From Craterostigma plantagineum (taxonomy: Eukaryota; Streptophyta; Magnoliopsida; Lamiales; Linderniaceae), in assembly GCA_027422505.1 (NCBI GenBank), contig JAPQWV010000362.1, forward strand, positions 186,001-250,000: DNA of 64,000 nucleotides, written 5' to 3'. This document shows positions 26,004 to 36,569 of this stretch, piece after piece. The position numbers and the translations under genes were made by a program. Within the stretch, counting starts at the first letter, position 1; every line of letters begins with the position of its first letter. The notes beneath the pieces are model-generated. The model searched no databases, was not told where the DNA came from, and was given only the letters and a program-made list of their open reading frames with translations.

Positions 26004-27245
26004 GTTGGTAAGGAAATGAGCTTCAGAATCTTAACACAGATATAACATACCTGTAAGAATACCTACCTATAAGAGGAACATCGCACAGATCAATTATTAC
26101 CTCAAGTTTCCACCACAAACACAGAAACATTGCAAGACATAAAAATTGTCAATGATTTCCATGAAACTGCCCCAATTCAAAACCATTGAAGGGTAAATTG
26201 AAGGAAAAGCTAACCTGGGATGAGATTCAAATCAATCTTGAGAGCATGCTTAGGAAAGATCGGATCTTGAGGGTATCTGACTCAGGCATAAAAACCCTTG
26301 GGTTAACGTGTAATAAAGGAGATGTTTTGCAGAGGATCTCGGAAGGATGAAGAAAATGTCAGGTTTAATGCATTAAAGAAAGATATACGATGAGACAGAC
26401 TCCATATATAGATATATTTAGGAGACAAATCAACAATGGTCCTCCAATGTGTCACTTTCTTTATCTATAAGTAATCAAGGTAGAAAAAGTTGACCTTCGG
26501 TCAATATTATACTGTGTGACATATTTTGGATAAGTTCTCCATATTCCTTACCATTTGTGTTGCCGTAAATGCGTGACTTACAAGAACTGTAACTGTTTTT
26601 AACGGTTCTGAAGCTGGGGAGATAGATGATGTGACATGCTAGTCAAAAGTGGGAGGAATAATGCCATTAAATACTAAATATTTGTATCCATGCACTTCAT
26701 TTTCTTTGAGCAAGACAAGCCTTTTATTTTCTAGAGTCCGAATAAGACAAACAAATAGTGGAAGTTTCAAAGTTGTTCTTCAATTGAAGACTCCCCAAGT
26801 ACAGCCAAGTGTGCCCCTAAGTTCGACCCTATTATTCTTCTTCTTCGTCTGTTTGTGAGTTCAGAGCAGACAAAATTGACCGAATAAAGCAGAATTGGAG
26901 AAAGACCCATTTTGAGTGCAACGTTCGTGACTACAATAAGCAAATAAATGAGAATATGGATGGATCAAACATGTTAGAGTTCGATGAACACTAAGATACA
27001 TCCCCCCGTGTATTTTAACACAAATGAAGATCAAACTCAACTTGGATATAAGTACTATGATTATGGTCTGAAAGACAAGGCCACAATAACATCTCAATGA
27101 TGAATGACTTAGACGCTGGTCTGAAAGACACATTACAAACCAAACCTAATAAGAAAACCAAAACTCGCATCAAGAATTGTAATAACCTGAGTTTTGTTTA
27201 CGTCACTCTGCAATCTCAGCATTGGTGTTGCAAATTTGAGAATCC
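26004..27245. other. Upstream region of the pseudokinase plus unassigned sequence
   Basis: The left part should hold the promoter and leader of the minus-strand pseudokinase. The right part (26860-27245) has short minus-strand frames rich in hydrophobic and His/Cys residues without protein-like character, possibly 3' UTR of the tentative gene to its right. Confidence 0.4.
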
Positions 27246-27985
27246 TCAGTGAGAATAAATAACCTGGAAAAAAGGTCGAGAAACTATCATAATTCATAAC
27301 CGTTGGACTTAGTGTCATTGATAAATATAGGCATGAGAAACACAGAGTCTACAGTATACCTTTGCGATTTGGTATAAAGACCCTAGACGCGAAGAAGCAA
27401 AGCTGAGAACTTTCCAAGAACATTTCCACATAAAACCTCTAGTAAAGATGCCACTCATCTTCATAATCAGTATAATGACGAGAAAGCTCGCCATTGCGCA
27501 AAGCAAAATCCACCTCCAAACATGTGTTTTTCTTCTTCCACAGAAGCATCTCTAGGTTAAGATCAGTGAATAAACATTACTAACCAGCTATTTAGAGCCT
27601 GCTATTCAATTAATTAGCATTGCAATAAGATGTTGATAGATGCTCTGTAATTTCCCTAAAGAGAAGGATCGAGCTACAGATAACTTGCCTGAGATTCCCA
27701 CCACTTTCTCCCAGTACTACCGCCTCTGTCCTTAAACCGTCCAGCACGAAATCTCTTCAAAATCGCAGCCAATCTGTGCCTTACATAAGCTGGATTCACG
27801 GAAAACGAGGGGCTTGGTCTACATTTGATCTTCAGCAGATAATGGTTGAGCTCGAACCCTATCGAGGAACGAGAAAAACTGCAGAAAGGCACAATCGTTG
27901 AAACTTTGAGCCTGAGATCGAACTTTGGTGACTTGGCTCGAATCGCAAGCGTCCATGATTGACGCTGCTTATCGGAATTCAACAT
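27246..27985 (-). CDS. Tentative gene for a 168-residue single-pass membrane protein
   Basis: Three candidate exons (27689-27985, 27360-27551, 27246-27263) join in frame. The first ends at CAG|GCAAGT, a perfect match to the GC-donor consensus, and the acceptor is preceded by a CTTAAC branch-like site. The product is very basic in its first half (RHRLAAILKRFRAGRFKDRG), then WWES, then a Cys/Arg segment and one hydrophobic span (WILLCAMASFLVIILIM). I do not recognise the family, and the third exon adds only five codons. Reading-frame agreement across two introns is the main support. The region could also be non-coding. Confidence 0.35.
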
Positions 27986-28418
27986 CAGCTTCAGTTCAGC
28001 AGCTCTCACTATGTAAATCCAATCAAAATGATCATATTTATTAATATTATTATTATTTATTCATTTATTTTTCTAATTTCCTTCCCCTTTCATTCACTGC
28101 GCACTAGCCGTTGTATACAGTCGACGTGGATTTGTTATTTATTTTTGTATACTAGCCCTTGGGTTAAATAAAACGTATTAAAGTATGTGCTAATTTTTAG
28201 TCCTAAATGGACTCATAACATTTAATAATAAAAATTATAAAAAGACGATAATACAGTAATTAAATAATACACAGCACGCCATACAATACATTATCCAATA
28301 GTGTTATCAAATCTATTATTTAATTCAATTTAGATGCATGAAAATCACACATTATACTCATCGCCAGAGAAAGATCACAATAATCTTCAGCCGATCAGCT
28401 CCAGCGTTATCAAGTTGC
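27986..28418. other. AT-rich spacer
   Basis: Very AT-rich sequence between the tentative gene and the first lipid-transfer protein gene. No feature is supported. Confidence 0.4.
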
Positions 28419-28910
28419 TCATCTCACCCTGAAAAAAGTATAATATTTTAAGTACACTGTAAATAACAAGCTTGCATTGCATGACATATAATTTTTTTTT
28501 TTTATTTACGTCAATGAAAAAAATTCGTATTCTTCATATTGATTCACAGAGTCAGACCTTGCGCAGTTGGTTCGAGGGCTGATTCTGTAGGGAATTCTGA
28601 CACCGCAGAGGGCGGGCAAGGCGGCGGCCTTGCCGTAGTTGATGGCGCCGTAAGAGCCGGCGAGCCTCTTCAGGCAGTTGCAGACGCTCTGACGGTCCCT
28701 CGTCGTCCGCGCGACGCCGTACAGCCGCCGCACGCCGCGGCAGCATCCGCCCAGCCGCCCGCGGCTCGTCACGTAAGGAACGCACGGCGTTAGGCTCGAA
28801 ACCACCTGGCCGCACGTCAGCGCTTCCACCGACGAATAGGGAACCATAACCGTTGAAGTGAACAGAAATGCGAACAAGATGAAGAATGCCGCCTTTTTCA
28901 GATGTGCCAT
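28419..28910 (-). CDS. Non-specific lipid-transfer protein, LTP cluster copy 1
   Basis: Two exons (28558-28910 and a 10-nt terminal exon 28419-28428) give 120 residues ending NCARVR. Order: signal peptide (AAFFILFAFLFTSTVMVPYSS), then a mature domain with the eight-cysteine pattern C...C...CC...CxC...C...C: LTCGQVVSSLTPC, GGCCRG, SVCNCLK, ALCGVR, TNC. It is unusually Arg-rich (RGRLGGCCRGVRRLYGVAR). The fold is a secreted four-helix bundle with a hydrophobic tunnel that binds lipids; family roles include cuticle lipid export and defence. Ignoring the intron would add an unlikely 13-residue tail. Confidence 0.93.
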
Positions 28911-28986
28911 TATAATTCGATATTATCTAAGAAGAATGTAGTGAATGTTTCCTTTTCTGAGTTGTATTGTGTCGTAATGGGAGCGC

Positions 28987-28994
28987 TTTATATA
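28987..28994 (-). promoter_or_regulatory. TATA box of LTP copy 1
   Basis: TATATAAA on the minus strand, about 77 bp before the start codon, a normal plant spacing. Confidence 0.65.
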
Positions 28995-29698
28995 GGAGGA
29001 GGATGAATTGTAATTATTGTAAAGAATAGATGGGGTAGTTGAATTATTATTAAATGCTTGTCAGAAAGTGGATATCGAATGACAATTGAGTGAGAATGGT
29101 GTGTTACCTGCGATGAATGGCATATGAGTGCCCTGCTGTCTAAATAACTGATCAGATTATTATTACAAATTTACGACTAGTGGGAGCGATTTAATAATGT
29201 GGGGTATCGATCGTATTTATGCAAGTAAATTTACATGATTGTCCCTAGACTATTTTTAAATTCGTCCGGCCCATATAACTTGATGGATCAGAAAAAGTAC
29301 AGAGCCCATACTTAAAGACATGCTTCAGCCCAACTAAGGCTGACTTTGAAAATTCGGTTTTCATGGTGTCCAATGTCCATGTAATGATAAATATTTCTAT
29401 TACGTTGAAAGTTATATTAATTATTAAGTGTATCAATCAATGATGATGAAGGAGAGGAATACATTGATAGCTCTTGATTACTTGATGGATCTGTGCTATA
29501 TAGTATTCCGCAACGCCATATCTTTAGCATAGCATCATAATTGATATTTGTTACAGTACAGGAAATTACTCAAGTGCAATAGTAGAGTAGAGTGGTAATA
29601 CAATAGACTTCTCAAAAAAAGTAAAGGAAAAAGAAAATAGACTCTCCATACGTAATAACCTCCATACATCTTTAGTCCTCACTCGGACTGATCAACTT
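28995..29698. other. LTP1-LTP2 spacer
   Basis: AT-rich promoter and 3' flanking DNA between two tandem minus-strand LTP genes. No other feature is supported. Confidence 0.45.
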
Positions 29699-30191
29699 TT
29701 ACTTCACTCTGCAGGAAAAAATTAACATTATTAAAACACCATAACTTGACAAACACTTAATTAATACATCATGTAAACGGTTAAAGGAAATAAATAATAA
29801 TAGAAGGAAGGAAACCCTACTTGCTGCAATCAATGGAGGGTGAGATCTCATAAGGAAGAGAAACCCCACATTTTCCAGGGAGACTCTTCGCATTGTTAAC
29901 AGCTGCCGGCGAAGCCGTGCGAGTCACGGATTTCAGACACAGGCAAACGTTGCGGCGAGCCGGCGCCGTATTAGCTTCCCTGTACAGCGTCTTAACCCCT
30001 GCGCAGCAGTTCGCAGGCACGTTTCCGCCGCCGAGCACGTACTCGAAGCAAGGAGCAAGCGTGGTCGTCACTTTTCCGCACGAGATTGCCGCCGGCGCCG
30101 GCGACGGCGCTGCCTCGATGAGTGCCAGCTGCAGCGCAGTCGCCGCCGCAAGCAGCATCGCCATGCATATTACTGCTGATTTCGTTGTCAT
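29699..30191 (-). CDS. Non-specific lipid-transfer protein, LTP cluster copy 2
   Basis: Two exons (29821-30191 and a 10-nt exon 29699-29708) give 126 residues ending DCSKVK. Signal peptide ending in an Ala/Pro-rich EAAPSPAPAA stretch, then eight cysteines: ISCGKVTTTLAPC, ANCCAG, NVCLCLK, GKCGVS, DC. The donor overlaps a stop (AAG|TAG reading), so an unspliced transcript also ends sensibly at DCSK. This makes the intron nearly irrelevant to the product. Secreted lipid-binding protein by family. Confidence 0.92.
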
Positions 30192-30273
30192 TTTTTTTGA
30201 GCTTGAAAGGATTGAGATGGAGATAGATTTTGTGCCGATGTGGTAATAACGGAAGCTTATTTTTGCATGCTTG

Positions 30274-30281
30274 TTATATAG
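30274..30281 (-). promoter_or_regulatory. TATA box of LTP copy 2
   Basis: TATATAAC on the minus strand, about 83 bp before the start codon. Confidence 0.55.
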
Positions 30282-30955
30282 TGCGAATTAATAAGGGTCG
30301 TATAGCGTTGAGGGGCTTATTGGGTGGTGGTTGAAATGATTTATTGAGGCTTATTTAATGCTTTGCTATGCTACTTAACTAAATGCCAGGTTACAGCTAC
30401 ACAAGTTGCAGCAATGTTTCAAGAAAATGGGATCTTGAAGATGTACATATATAAGTTGCTACGGTAATATTCATAAATTAATTTATATGGTTAGCAAGTT
30501 TCGGCGACGTGTTATTCCGGTGCATTATTGAGTCCTGTCTTTTCCTCAGCAGCAGAAAATAAATACAATGTACTTAAAGGGTAATAAATTAACTATGCCC
30601 CATCATGTTTATTTTATTTTCAGAACTCTGCCCCACAAAAATGGAGACATGCATTTATACTTATACAACGGCCTGCATGACATGGGCACGAACAGCCGAG
30701 AAGATCAACTTGTAAACATAGGGCGAGAGAGATAGAGAGATGGCTAATTAAATATTACTAGTAAATAAAGACCGTATTTGAATACACCGTATAAGTTCCA
30801 ATAGATTATTAAATATTCAAAAGCATTCTGGGGGACGAAACTTTATTATTCAGATCACACCATACATAATCCATCCATCTTATTATTCTCTCAGTCCAAA
30901 TATATAGTCTTTAATAATATATAATCATACGAACACCCACGCGCCGCCTTCAAAC
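30282..30955. other. LTP2-LTP3 spacer
   Basis: AT-rich spacer holding the promoter of copy 2 and the 3' UTR of copy 3. Nothing else was seen. Confidence 0.45.
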
Positions 30956-31006
30956 TCAACCAATCCTGCAAAAGCAAATCATTTACTCCCCAAAAAATAT
31001 AATTTG

Positions 31007-31037
<31 letters not shown>

Positions 31038-31414
31038 GTTAATGATTACCTGGAGCAATCAGTGTTGGGACTGATGGGGATATTAAGACTGACGCCGCAA
31101 CTCCGGGGAAGATTCGCCGCGTTCCTGGCGTTGATATTTCCGATGGATCTCGCCGCCGATTTGATGCACTGGCAAGCCGTGCGGCGGTCGGCGGTGGTTC
31201 TAGCCGAGGACACGACGGACCTGACTCCGTTGCAGCAAGGGCCCGACACGGTGGAGGTGCGTCCTTGGATGTAGTTGATGCACGGCGCAAGCCCACTCGT
31301 CACCGTGCCGCAGGTGATCGCCGCCGCCGGCCTTGCTTGGTTGGCGAACAGAGCTGCTAGTAATACAGTGCAGAACACCATCGTCGTCATTAAAGCTGCG
31401 AGCTTATTCGCCAT
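30956..31414 (-). CDS. Non-specific lipid-transfer protein, LTP cluster copy 3
   Basis: Two exons (31050-31414 and a 10-nt exon 30956-30965) give 124 residues ending DCSRIG. Signal peptide (MVFCTVLLAALFANQARPAAA), then the eight-cysteine domain: ITCGTVTSGLAPC, GPCCNG, TACQCIK, RSCGVS, DC. It is the most typical type 1 LTP of the three, close to cuticle-associated LTPs. The single intron contains a (TA)n tract (31013-31037). Confidence 0.93.
31013..31037. repeat. (TA)n microsatellite in the LTP copy 3 intron
   Basis: Uninterrupted TA dinucleotides close to the donor site, directly visible. Confidence 0.85.
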
Positions 31415-31512
31415 TTTTTGGACTGCTATATTATAAGTTACTGCAAAATAATAATGATGATATATTTTAAATTTGTGTTGAGAGTGTGGATGTTGATATT
31501 GGGATGATGGCC

Positions 31513-31521
31513 TATATATAT
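31513..31521 (-). promoter_or_regulatory. TATA box of LTP copy 3
   Basis: TATATATAG-type sequence on the minus strand about 100 bp before the start codon. Confidence 0.5.
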
Positions 31522-32137
31522 AGTAGGATAGTATAATATAGGTGGGAGATGAAAGAAATCATGTGTTTGTTTTTGTGTTCGATTTGAGTTTTGTTTGATG
31601 ATACGTGTATAGGGTTCCGTGAGAGCACGTTGGTCGATATCGTAACATTTTTGCATGCAAGAGGTGATATATATCCAAGCTTTTTGTTTTCTATTTTCAG
31701 TTGGGTTCAGTTCAATGAGAAAGAAAAACAGACAAGAAGACAAAGATAGATGGTTGGGAATGTTCGTCTTCTTATACATTCGAGGACAAGTCGATCAAAA
31801 GGCAGCATGCAGCTAGTTATTCTTAGTAAGATTAATAATGGAAGATATTGAAAGAATTACGTAACATATAATAATCAGTCTAACATGAGGATTCTTATAA
31901 TTGAATTCTACGATAGTTGAGAGAAGTATTGGAATTTGGTGATTTCTTAGGATACAAATTTATAATATAAGATGTCGAATGATGTATAGAGTGAATTATT
32001 CGCAGATAAAAAAAAAAAAAGTACAGTTAAGATATTTCGAGAGGTTTGCCAACTGAAATTTGAAAAGCAAAGCAACAGCTGTAACTAAAAACAAGTCAAA
32101 AATAGAGAAGTGTTAGTAGAACAAGGTGGTCGATCGA
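31522..32137. other. Spacer upstream of the LTP cluster
   Basis: Contains the promoter of LTP copy 3 and the 3' flank of the next minus-strand gene. A 113-codon minus-strand frame here has low-complexity composition and is not called. Confidence 0.45.
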
Positions 32138-33954
32138 TCATTCAACTTTACTGATGCCTCCTTCGGGCATTATACTGCTCTCAGCAACTGTCTCCGTCAC
32201 AAACCTAGTTTTGCAATACACCAGAAAAATAATCAATCAGTTTCCAAGCCTTTCAAGAAAGAAAACTGTGGTTTGTCGATGGAGAACGACGATAGATACT
32301 TTATTTCGTCGCTATTACAAAAGCTGCTACCTAGGCAGTTCAAACACGAGCACGGTTGGAAAAGAAGGGCAGTACCTTGCTAATTTATCCTGGGATGATT
32401 GTAGGACGTAGATTGCGAGAATGAAGGAAAGCATCAACCCTGTAGTTAGACAAATTTCACTCAAATTATTAAACATGCATATACATAGAAGGGATTGCAA
32501 TGATATAAACAGATCCGAAGATTGGCGGGATGAGGCAATAGTTAAATTATTGGAGTAGATAAAATTATATGGAGTGGCAGTGGGAAGAATATTACCAGAA
32601 CCGAAGAGAACATAAAAGCCAGAAGCCACGTCTATCTCCGACTGCTCTTCCCTGGGTTGGTTGTGCAAAAAAATTATTCGACTCTCAGAGACAATCTAGC
32701 GAAAATAGACGAAAGGCGGGCAATATAGGTATTATCAGGTAATACATATTTAGTCCGTCAATGGATATATTCCCCAGAAAAAGACACTAAACATATAGAG
32801 AAATTCTGAAGCGAAACTAGAATGTCAGGAAACTCATTTGTATGCAGACATTAGACATATGCCTACCATGTATATCTGACAAGGACATGCTTAGGCCATT
32901 TTTCCTGATCCCAGAACTGCTTACGGATGTCGGGGTGAACTTCGAGATCTTTCATTTGAAGAAAGGATGAGAAAATAGAGTTAAAACATTCGATCAGTAG
33001 AAATTAAGACTACAAAGAAAAGGACCAACGTACAGCTGTGAGGCATATCTATAACTGTTGCTGTGACACCAAGCAAATCTCCACCAGAATACCTCTTGAA
33101 TATAGTTGAGAAAGCTAGTTAGCATATAAGAGGAACCTGAGAAGCACCTATAGTACAAACTACAAATGTCGAGCTATAACGTAAACAATGGTACGGGACA
33201 GGAGCTGACCAGATGCATCTCAATCATTGGGACCTCCGAACTCTTTCTATTAATCACAAATAGCCATGGAACATAAAATTTCTCTCGCCCAACTTGAAAT
33301 GATCTGCACATTAGCGATGCTCAACATAAGTATACGTATGGCCCAATCCAATTGAAATTTTTCAAGCAAGATACAAGTCGTTGGAAAAGTGCGGTGGATA
33401 ACTAGAAACTAAACTTCAAACCTCAAGCATTTGTAGTTTCAAACCCTTCACCGTGAGGACCTAAACACCCCACCCCTTAAAAAGATTACAGAATAAACCA
33501 TCAAACTTACATCTTGTACGGATCAGTTCCTGTGTATCCAGTAGGTTTTGGAATCGGAATCAAAGCCTGCTCAGAATTATTCAAAATCAATAACAAAAAC
33601 ACAACTAGCCTTATTTGCAGAATTATAAGCGAAACCCTCGACAAATGAAAAAAAAAAAAACAGAAGATACAAAACACCTCACGATTAACAGTGAAGATAG
33701 GGCAATGCCTGCCGATCATATCATGCCAAACCGTCCTCGTCTGCAAGCGTTTCGATTATTCTAATTACTACCAAACAATCCAATTAAAGAACAAAAAAAC
33801 ATAGAAAAACGGAACTTACAGAGTGGTATTGCCCCATTCGGCTCATCGGAACGATGTCTCCAGGTCGATACGCATCCAAGCCCCTTGCAGAAGAGAGCAG
33901 TAGAAGAAGAAACAACGCCACGGTGGAACCGTCAAATCTGTCAATTCCAGCCAT
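32138..33954 (-). CDS. Conserved plant type I membrane protein of unknown function
   Basis: Nine exons (33820-33954, 33678-33740, 33511-33566, 33210-33303, 33034-33094, 32867-32948, 32596-32651, 32376-32439, 32138-32204) join to 225 residues with every phase matching. Order: signal peptide (STVALFLLLLLSSARG), a lumenal domain with conserved blocks DAYRPGDIVPMSRMGQYHS, VWHDMIGRHCPIF, PIPKPTGYTGTDPYK, FYVPWLFVINRKS and EVHPDIRKQFWDQ, then one span (GLMLSFILAIYVLQSS) and a short tail ending SKVE. I recall near-identical proteins across plants, annotated only as transmembrane protein, so it is conserved but uncharacterised. Secretory-pathway location is inferred from the signal peptide. Confidence 0.88.
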
Positions 33955-34430
33955 ACTGGCTGATTTCGGACTTCGGAGCAGTCAAGATGGAGCTTGTACT
34001 AAGCCTCCTGCGAGCGATGCACGATTTTAGGCTTAATCTATTGATGCCGCCAGATCGTAATTGTTCGCGCCAGAGTAATACCTCGATGGACTTCCCTTAA
34101 TACCCCTCAGACGATTAGCCGGCAATGCATATGCACGTACAGTACACGAAAAAGCGTTTATGCATCATATTCGTTTATTTGTTACTCATTATAATCTCGG
34201 GGATTCTCACTAAACTTGCTATGCACTTACACTACCGTTTCTTTATAATCCCGGCAATTCTCGAATGAAGAAAGGCCAAGCAAAGCACGAGAGGGAATTT
34301 TCCTTAAGAACGAATCAGATGTAATAACAACACTTTCCGCTTTCCATAACACGCATTTACCCTATTGTATCACCCCAAAAAATGATTACTAAAAAAATTG
34401 ACAATAAGCTCTCATCAAACACTTTTCAAT
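33955..34430. other. Intergenic region
   Basis: Promoter of the membrane-protein gene and 3' UTR of the U-box gene. No other feature is supported. Confidence 0.45.
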
Positions 34431-36569
34431 TCACGCCGGCAACACTATCCGCGTCGAACTAACACTATTAACACTCGTAGCAGTAATCGAAGAATCATCA
34501 CCACCACCACCGCCGCCGCCGGCAAGATTACCCTCCAACCTCTGCTGCTGCCCTTCAACAATAAGCCCAGCCGCCCACCTCCTCAATATCCTCAACAGAG
34601 CCGCCGCCTTCCTCCTCGCCCGGCCCGTCCCCGTCCCCATCGCCTCCCAAACCATCCTCTCAATCCCCTCAACCGCCGCCACCTCAGCCACCACCTCCGC
34701 CCCGCCGTTGCGGCACACGCTCACCAGCGTCGCCGCCGCGCTCTCCCTCGCCCGCTCCGTCCCGTCCCTCAGAACCGCCGCCAGCTTCCCCAACACCTCC
34801 CCGTGGTAGACCGCCGCCGCCGCCACCAGCCCGCCGCGCTTCACCACTACCTCCACCACCACGGCGGCCTCCTCGGCCAGCACATCCATCGCCTCTCCGG
34901 CGACGGCCACCACCCCGCCGTCGATCAGCCTCCCCACCGCCTCCCTGTCTCCGGCGAGGTTCAAGATCGCCATCATGGCGTCCCGCCTGGCGCACGTCGT
35001 GCCCCCGGCTCGGGCGAGCTCGACCAGCGAGGCCACGACTCGGGACCGCCGGCCGAGCCGCCGGCGGTAGGCGTGGACGCCGGTCAGGCTGAAGATCGTG
35101 GCGGCGGCGTTGCCCTTGGCCTCCCACGTGGCGCCGGAGTTCAGTACTTCGATCACTCCGTTTACGGCTGATTCAGTCTCCATTATGCGCTTTTTGTTGG
35201 CCTCGAGGATCGAAAGGTTGAGGATTGTGGTGACTGAGTTGACCTGTAGGCTCGGGTTTTCCGAGCCTAGGAAGCTGGCCAGCAGAGGCAGTGCGCCGGC
35301 CTCTCCGATGAAGCTTCGGCTGTCCGAGTCGGCCTTGGCTAGGGACCGAAGCTCGTAGACCACTCGATCCACGTCGTCGGATGAGGATGTCGATGAGAAA
35401 CGCGTCAGTTTTGTGACGAGGAAGGAAACGGTCATCTTAACGGCTTCCATCGCCGTCTTGTTTGGGATGGATTGCTTGGTTCTGACGTGGTTTAGCTCCG
35501 GCGACTCGAATGGAACGCGGTGGTCGCTGCACCACGTGGCGATTAGGTTTTTGAGGGCTAAATTGGGGATCATCTCCGTGTGGGCGAGGGTCTGACCCGT
35601 CTTGGGACACGTGTTGTGTCCTGATTCGATCCATAGGGTTATGGACGGGCGGTCGTAGGTTTGGCCGGTGGCGACCACCACTGGGTCGCGCATTAGCTCG
35701 AGGGAGATTGGGCAACGGAGGTCTGAGGGGACGGTGGTGGCTTCAGACGACGCCGTTCTGCGGGGGCGATTTTTGTTCTTTCCGCTGCGCGCGTGTGCCC
35801 TCGGCGTCGACGACGCTCCGTACAGCACGCACTTAGCGTAGCGTACGATTCCGATCAGCGCGGCGGCGTGGGCTTTCGATTCGTCGTCGTTTTGGCTCCT
35901 GATTTCGTCTTCGAGGTTTTCGATCTCGACCGTACAGCTCGTGGAATCGCTGAGCCCCAATTTCTCGAAAATCTCGGAGAGTTTCCTCTGATTGGGGACG
36001 ATTTCTCGCTTGATTTCGTCCAACATTCTCAATAGCTCGTTTCTGAGGTTCTCGTCGGCGGCGTCCGTACAATCCGTCGCCGAGCACTGTCTCTTGATCA
36101 AATCGAAGAATTCAACAGCGTCCTCGCTCAAGCAATTCATCTCTTTCGCCGGGAAGATATCCATGAGCGTAGATAATTCGCCAATCAGCTGATGAAACGA
36201 GCTCGAAATCGCCGGAATTTGCGTCAGCAGCCACGTTTTGCTGCAACCGTGGCAGTCTTCGAGTAGAGCTTTAATTCGCTGCAAAACTATGAACAATTCC
36301 TCGAAGCATAAAGTAGCAGAAGCAGGAAATTCCTTCGGCGGATTGAATCGCAGGAGCTCTTCGAATAGTACGGAGATTAGCCTCGATTTTCTGATAACCG
36401 ATGCCGTGGTTTTCTTCAAGAGGATTTTCGTCGGCTGAAGAGATGAAATTTCCTGAGAGAGATGAAACAGCGACTGGACGAGCTTCTGATCGGAGATATT
36501 AGGTGAAATGAACGCTCCTGCCGAAGGCCGCCGTTTTCTCGCCGGAAAATTCTCCTGAGACACCGTCAT
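34431..36569 (-). CDS. PUB16: U-box/ARM-repeat E3 ubiquitin ligase, PUB16-like
   Basis: A single uninterrupted exon of 712 residues. An N-terminal UND-type helical domain (~25-250) is followed by a basic linker, the U-box at ~281-352 (PSDLRCPISLELMRDPVVVA, then TYDRPSITLWIESGHNTCP) and C-terminal armadillo repeats (~380-680, LPLLASFLGSENPSLQVNSV and similar). The U-box recruits an E2 and the ARM repeats choose substrates. Relatives act in defence and hormone signalling. The start MTVSQENFPARKRRPSAGAF matches the PUB16/PUB17 group. The 3' half is very GC-rich in third positions, which creates long chance antisense frames that I disregard. Confidence 0.93.
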   Translation of the reverse strand: MTVSQENFPARKRRPSAGAFISPNISDQKLVQSLFHLSQEISSLQPTKILLKKTTASVIRKSRLISVLFEELLRFNPPKEFPASATLCFEELFIVLQRIKALLEDCHGCSKTWLLTQIPAISSSFHQLIGELSTLMDIFPAKEMNCLSEDAVEFFDLIKRQCSATDCTDAADENLRNELLRMLDEIKREIVPNQRKLSEIFEKLGLSDSTSCTVEIENLEDEIRSQNDDESKAHAAALIGIVRYAKCVLYGASSTPRAHARSGKNKNRPRRTASSEATTVPSDLRCPISLELMRDPVVVATGQTYDRPSITLWIESGHNTCPKTGQTLAHTEMIPNLALKNLIATWCSDHRVPFESPELNHVRTKQSIPNKTAMEAVKMTVSFLVTKLTRFSSTSSSDDVDRVVYELRSLAKADSDSRSFIGEAGALPLLASFLGSENPSLQVNSVTTILNLSILEANKKRIMETESAVNGVIEVLNSGATWEAKGNAAATIFSLTGVHAYRRRLGRRSRVVASLVELARAGGTTCARRDAMMAILNLAGDREAVGRLIDGGVVAVAGEAMDVLAEEAAVVVEVVVKRGGLVAAAAVYHGEVLGKLAAVLRDGTERARESAAATLVSVCRNGGAEVVAEVAAVEGIERMVWEAMGTGTGRARRKAAALLRILRRWAAGLIVEGQQQRLEGNLAGGGGGGGDDSSITATSVNSVSSTRIVLPA

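Noticed and set aside
28539..28815. Antisense and out-of-frame ORFs over LTP copy 1
   Set aside because: Shadows of the GC-rich LTP coding exon.
31438..31779. 113-codon minus-strand frame
   Set aside because: Asn/Ile/Lys-rich AT-driven composition, overlaps the LTP promoter and TATA box.
34684..35127. 147-codon minus-strand Gly/Arg-rich frame
   Set aside because: Alternative frame of the U-box gene caused by high GC in third positions.
34398..35171. 257-codon plus-strand frame
   Set aside because: Antisense shadow of the GC-rich ARM-repeat part of the U-box gene; Arg/Pro/His-rich and without domain.
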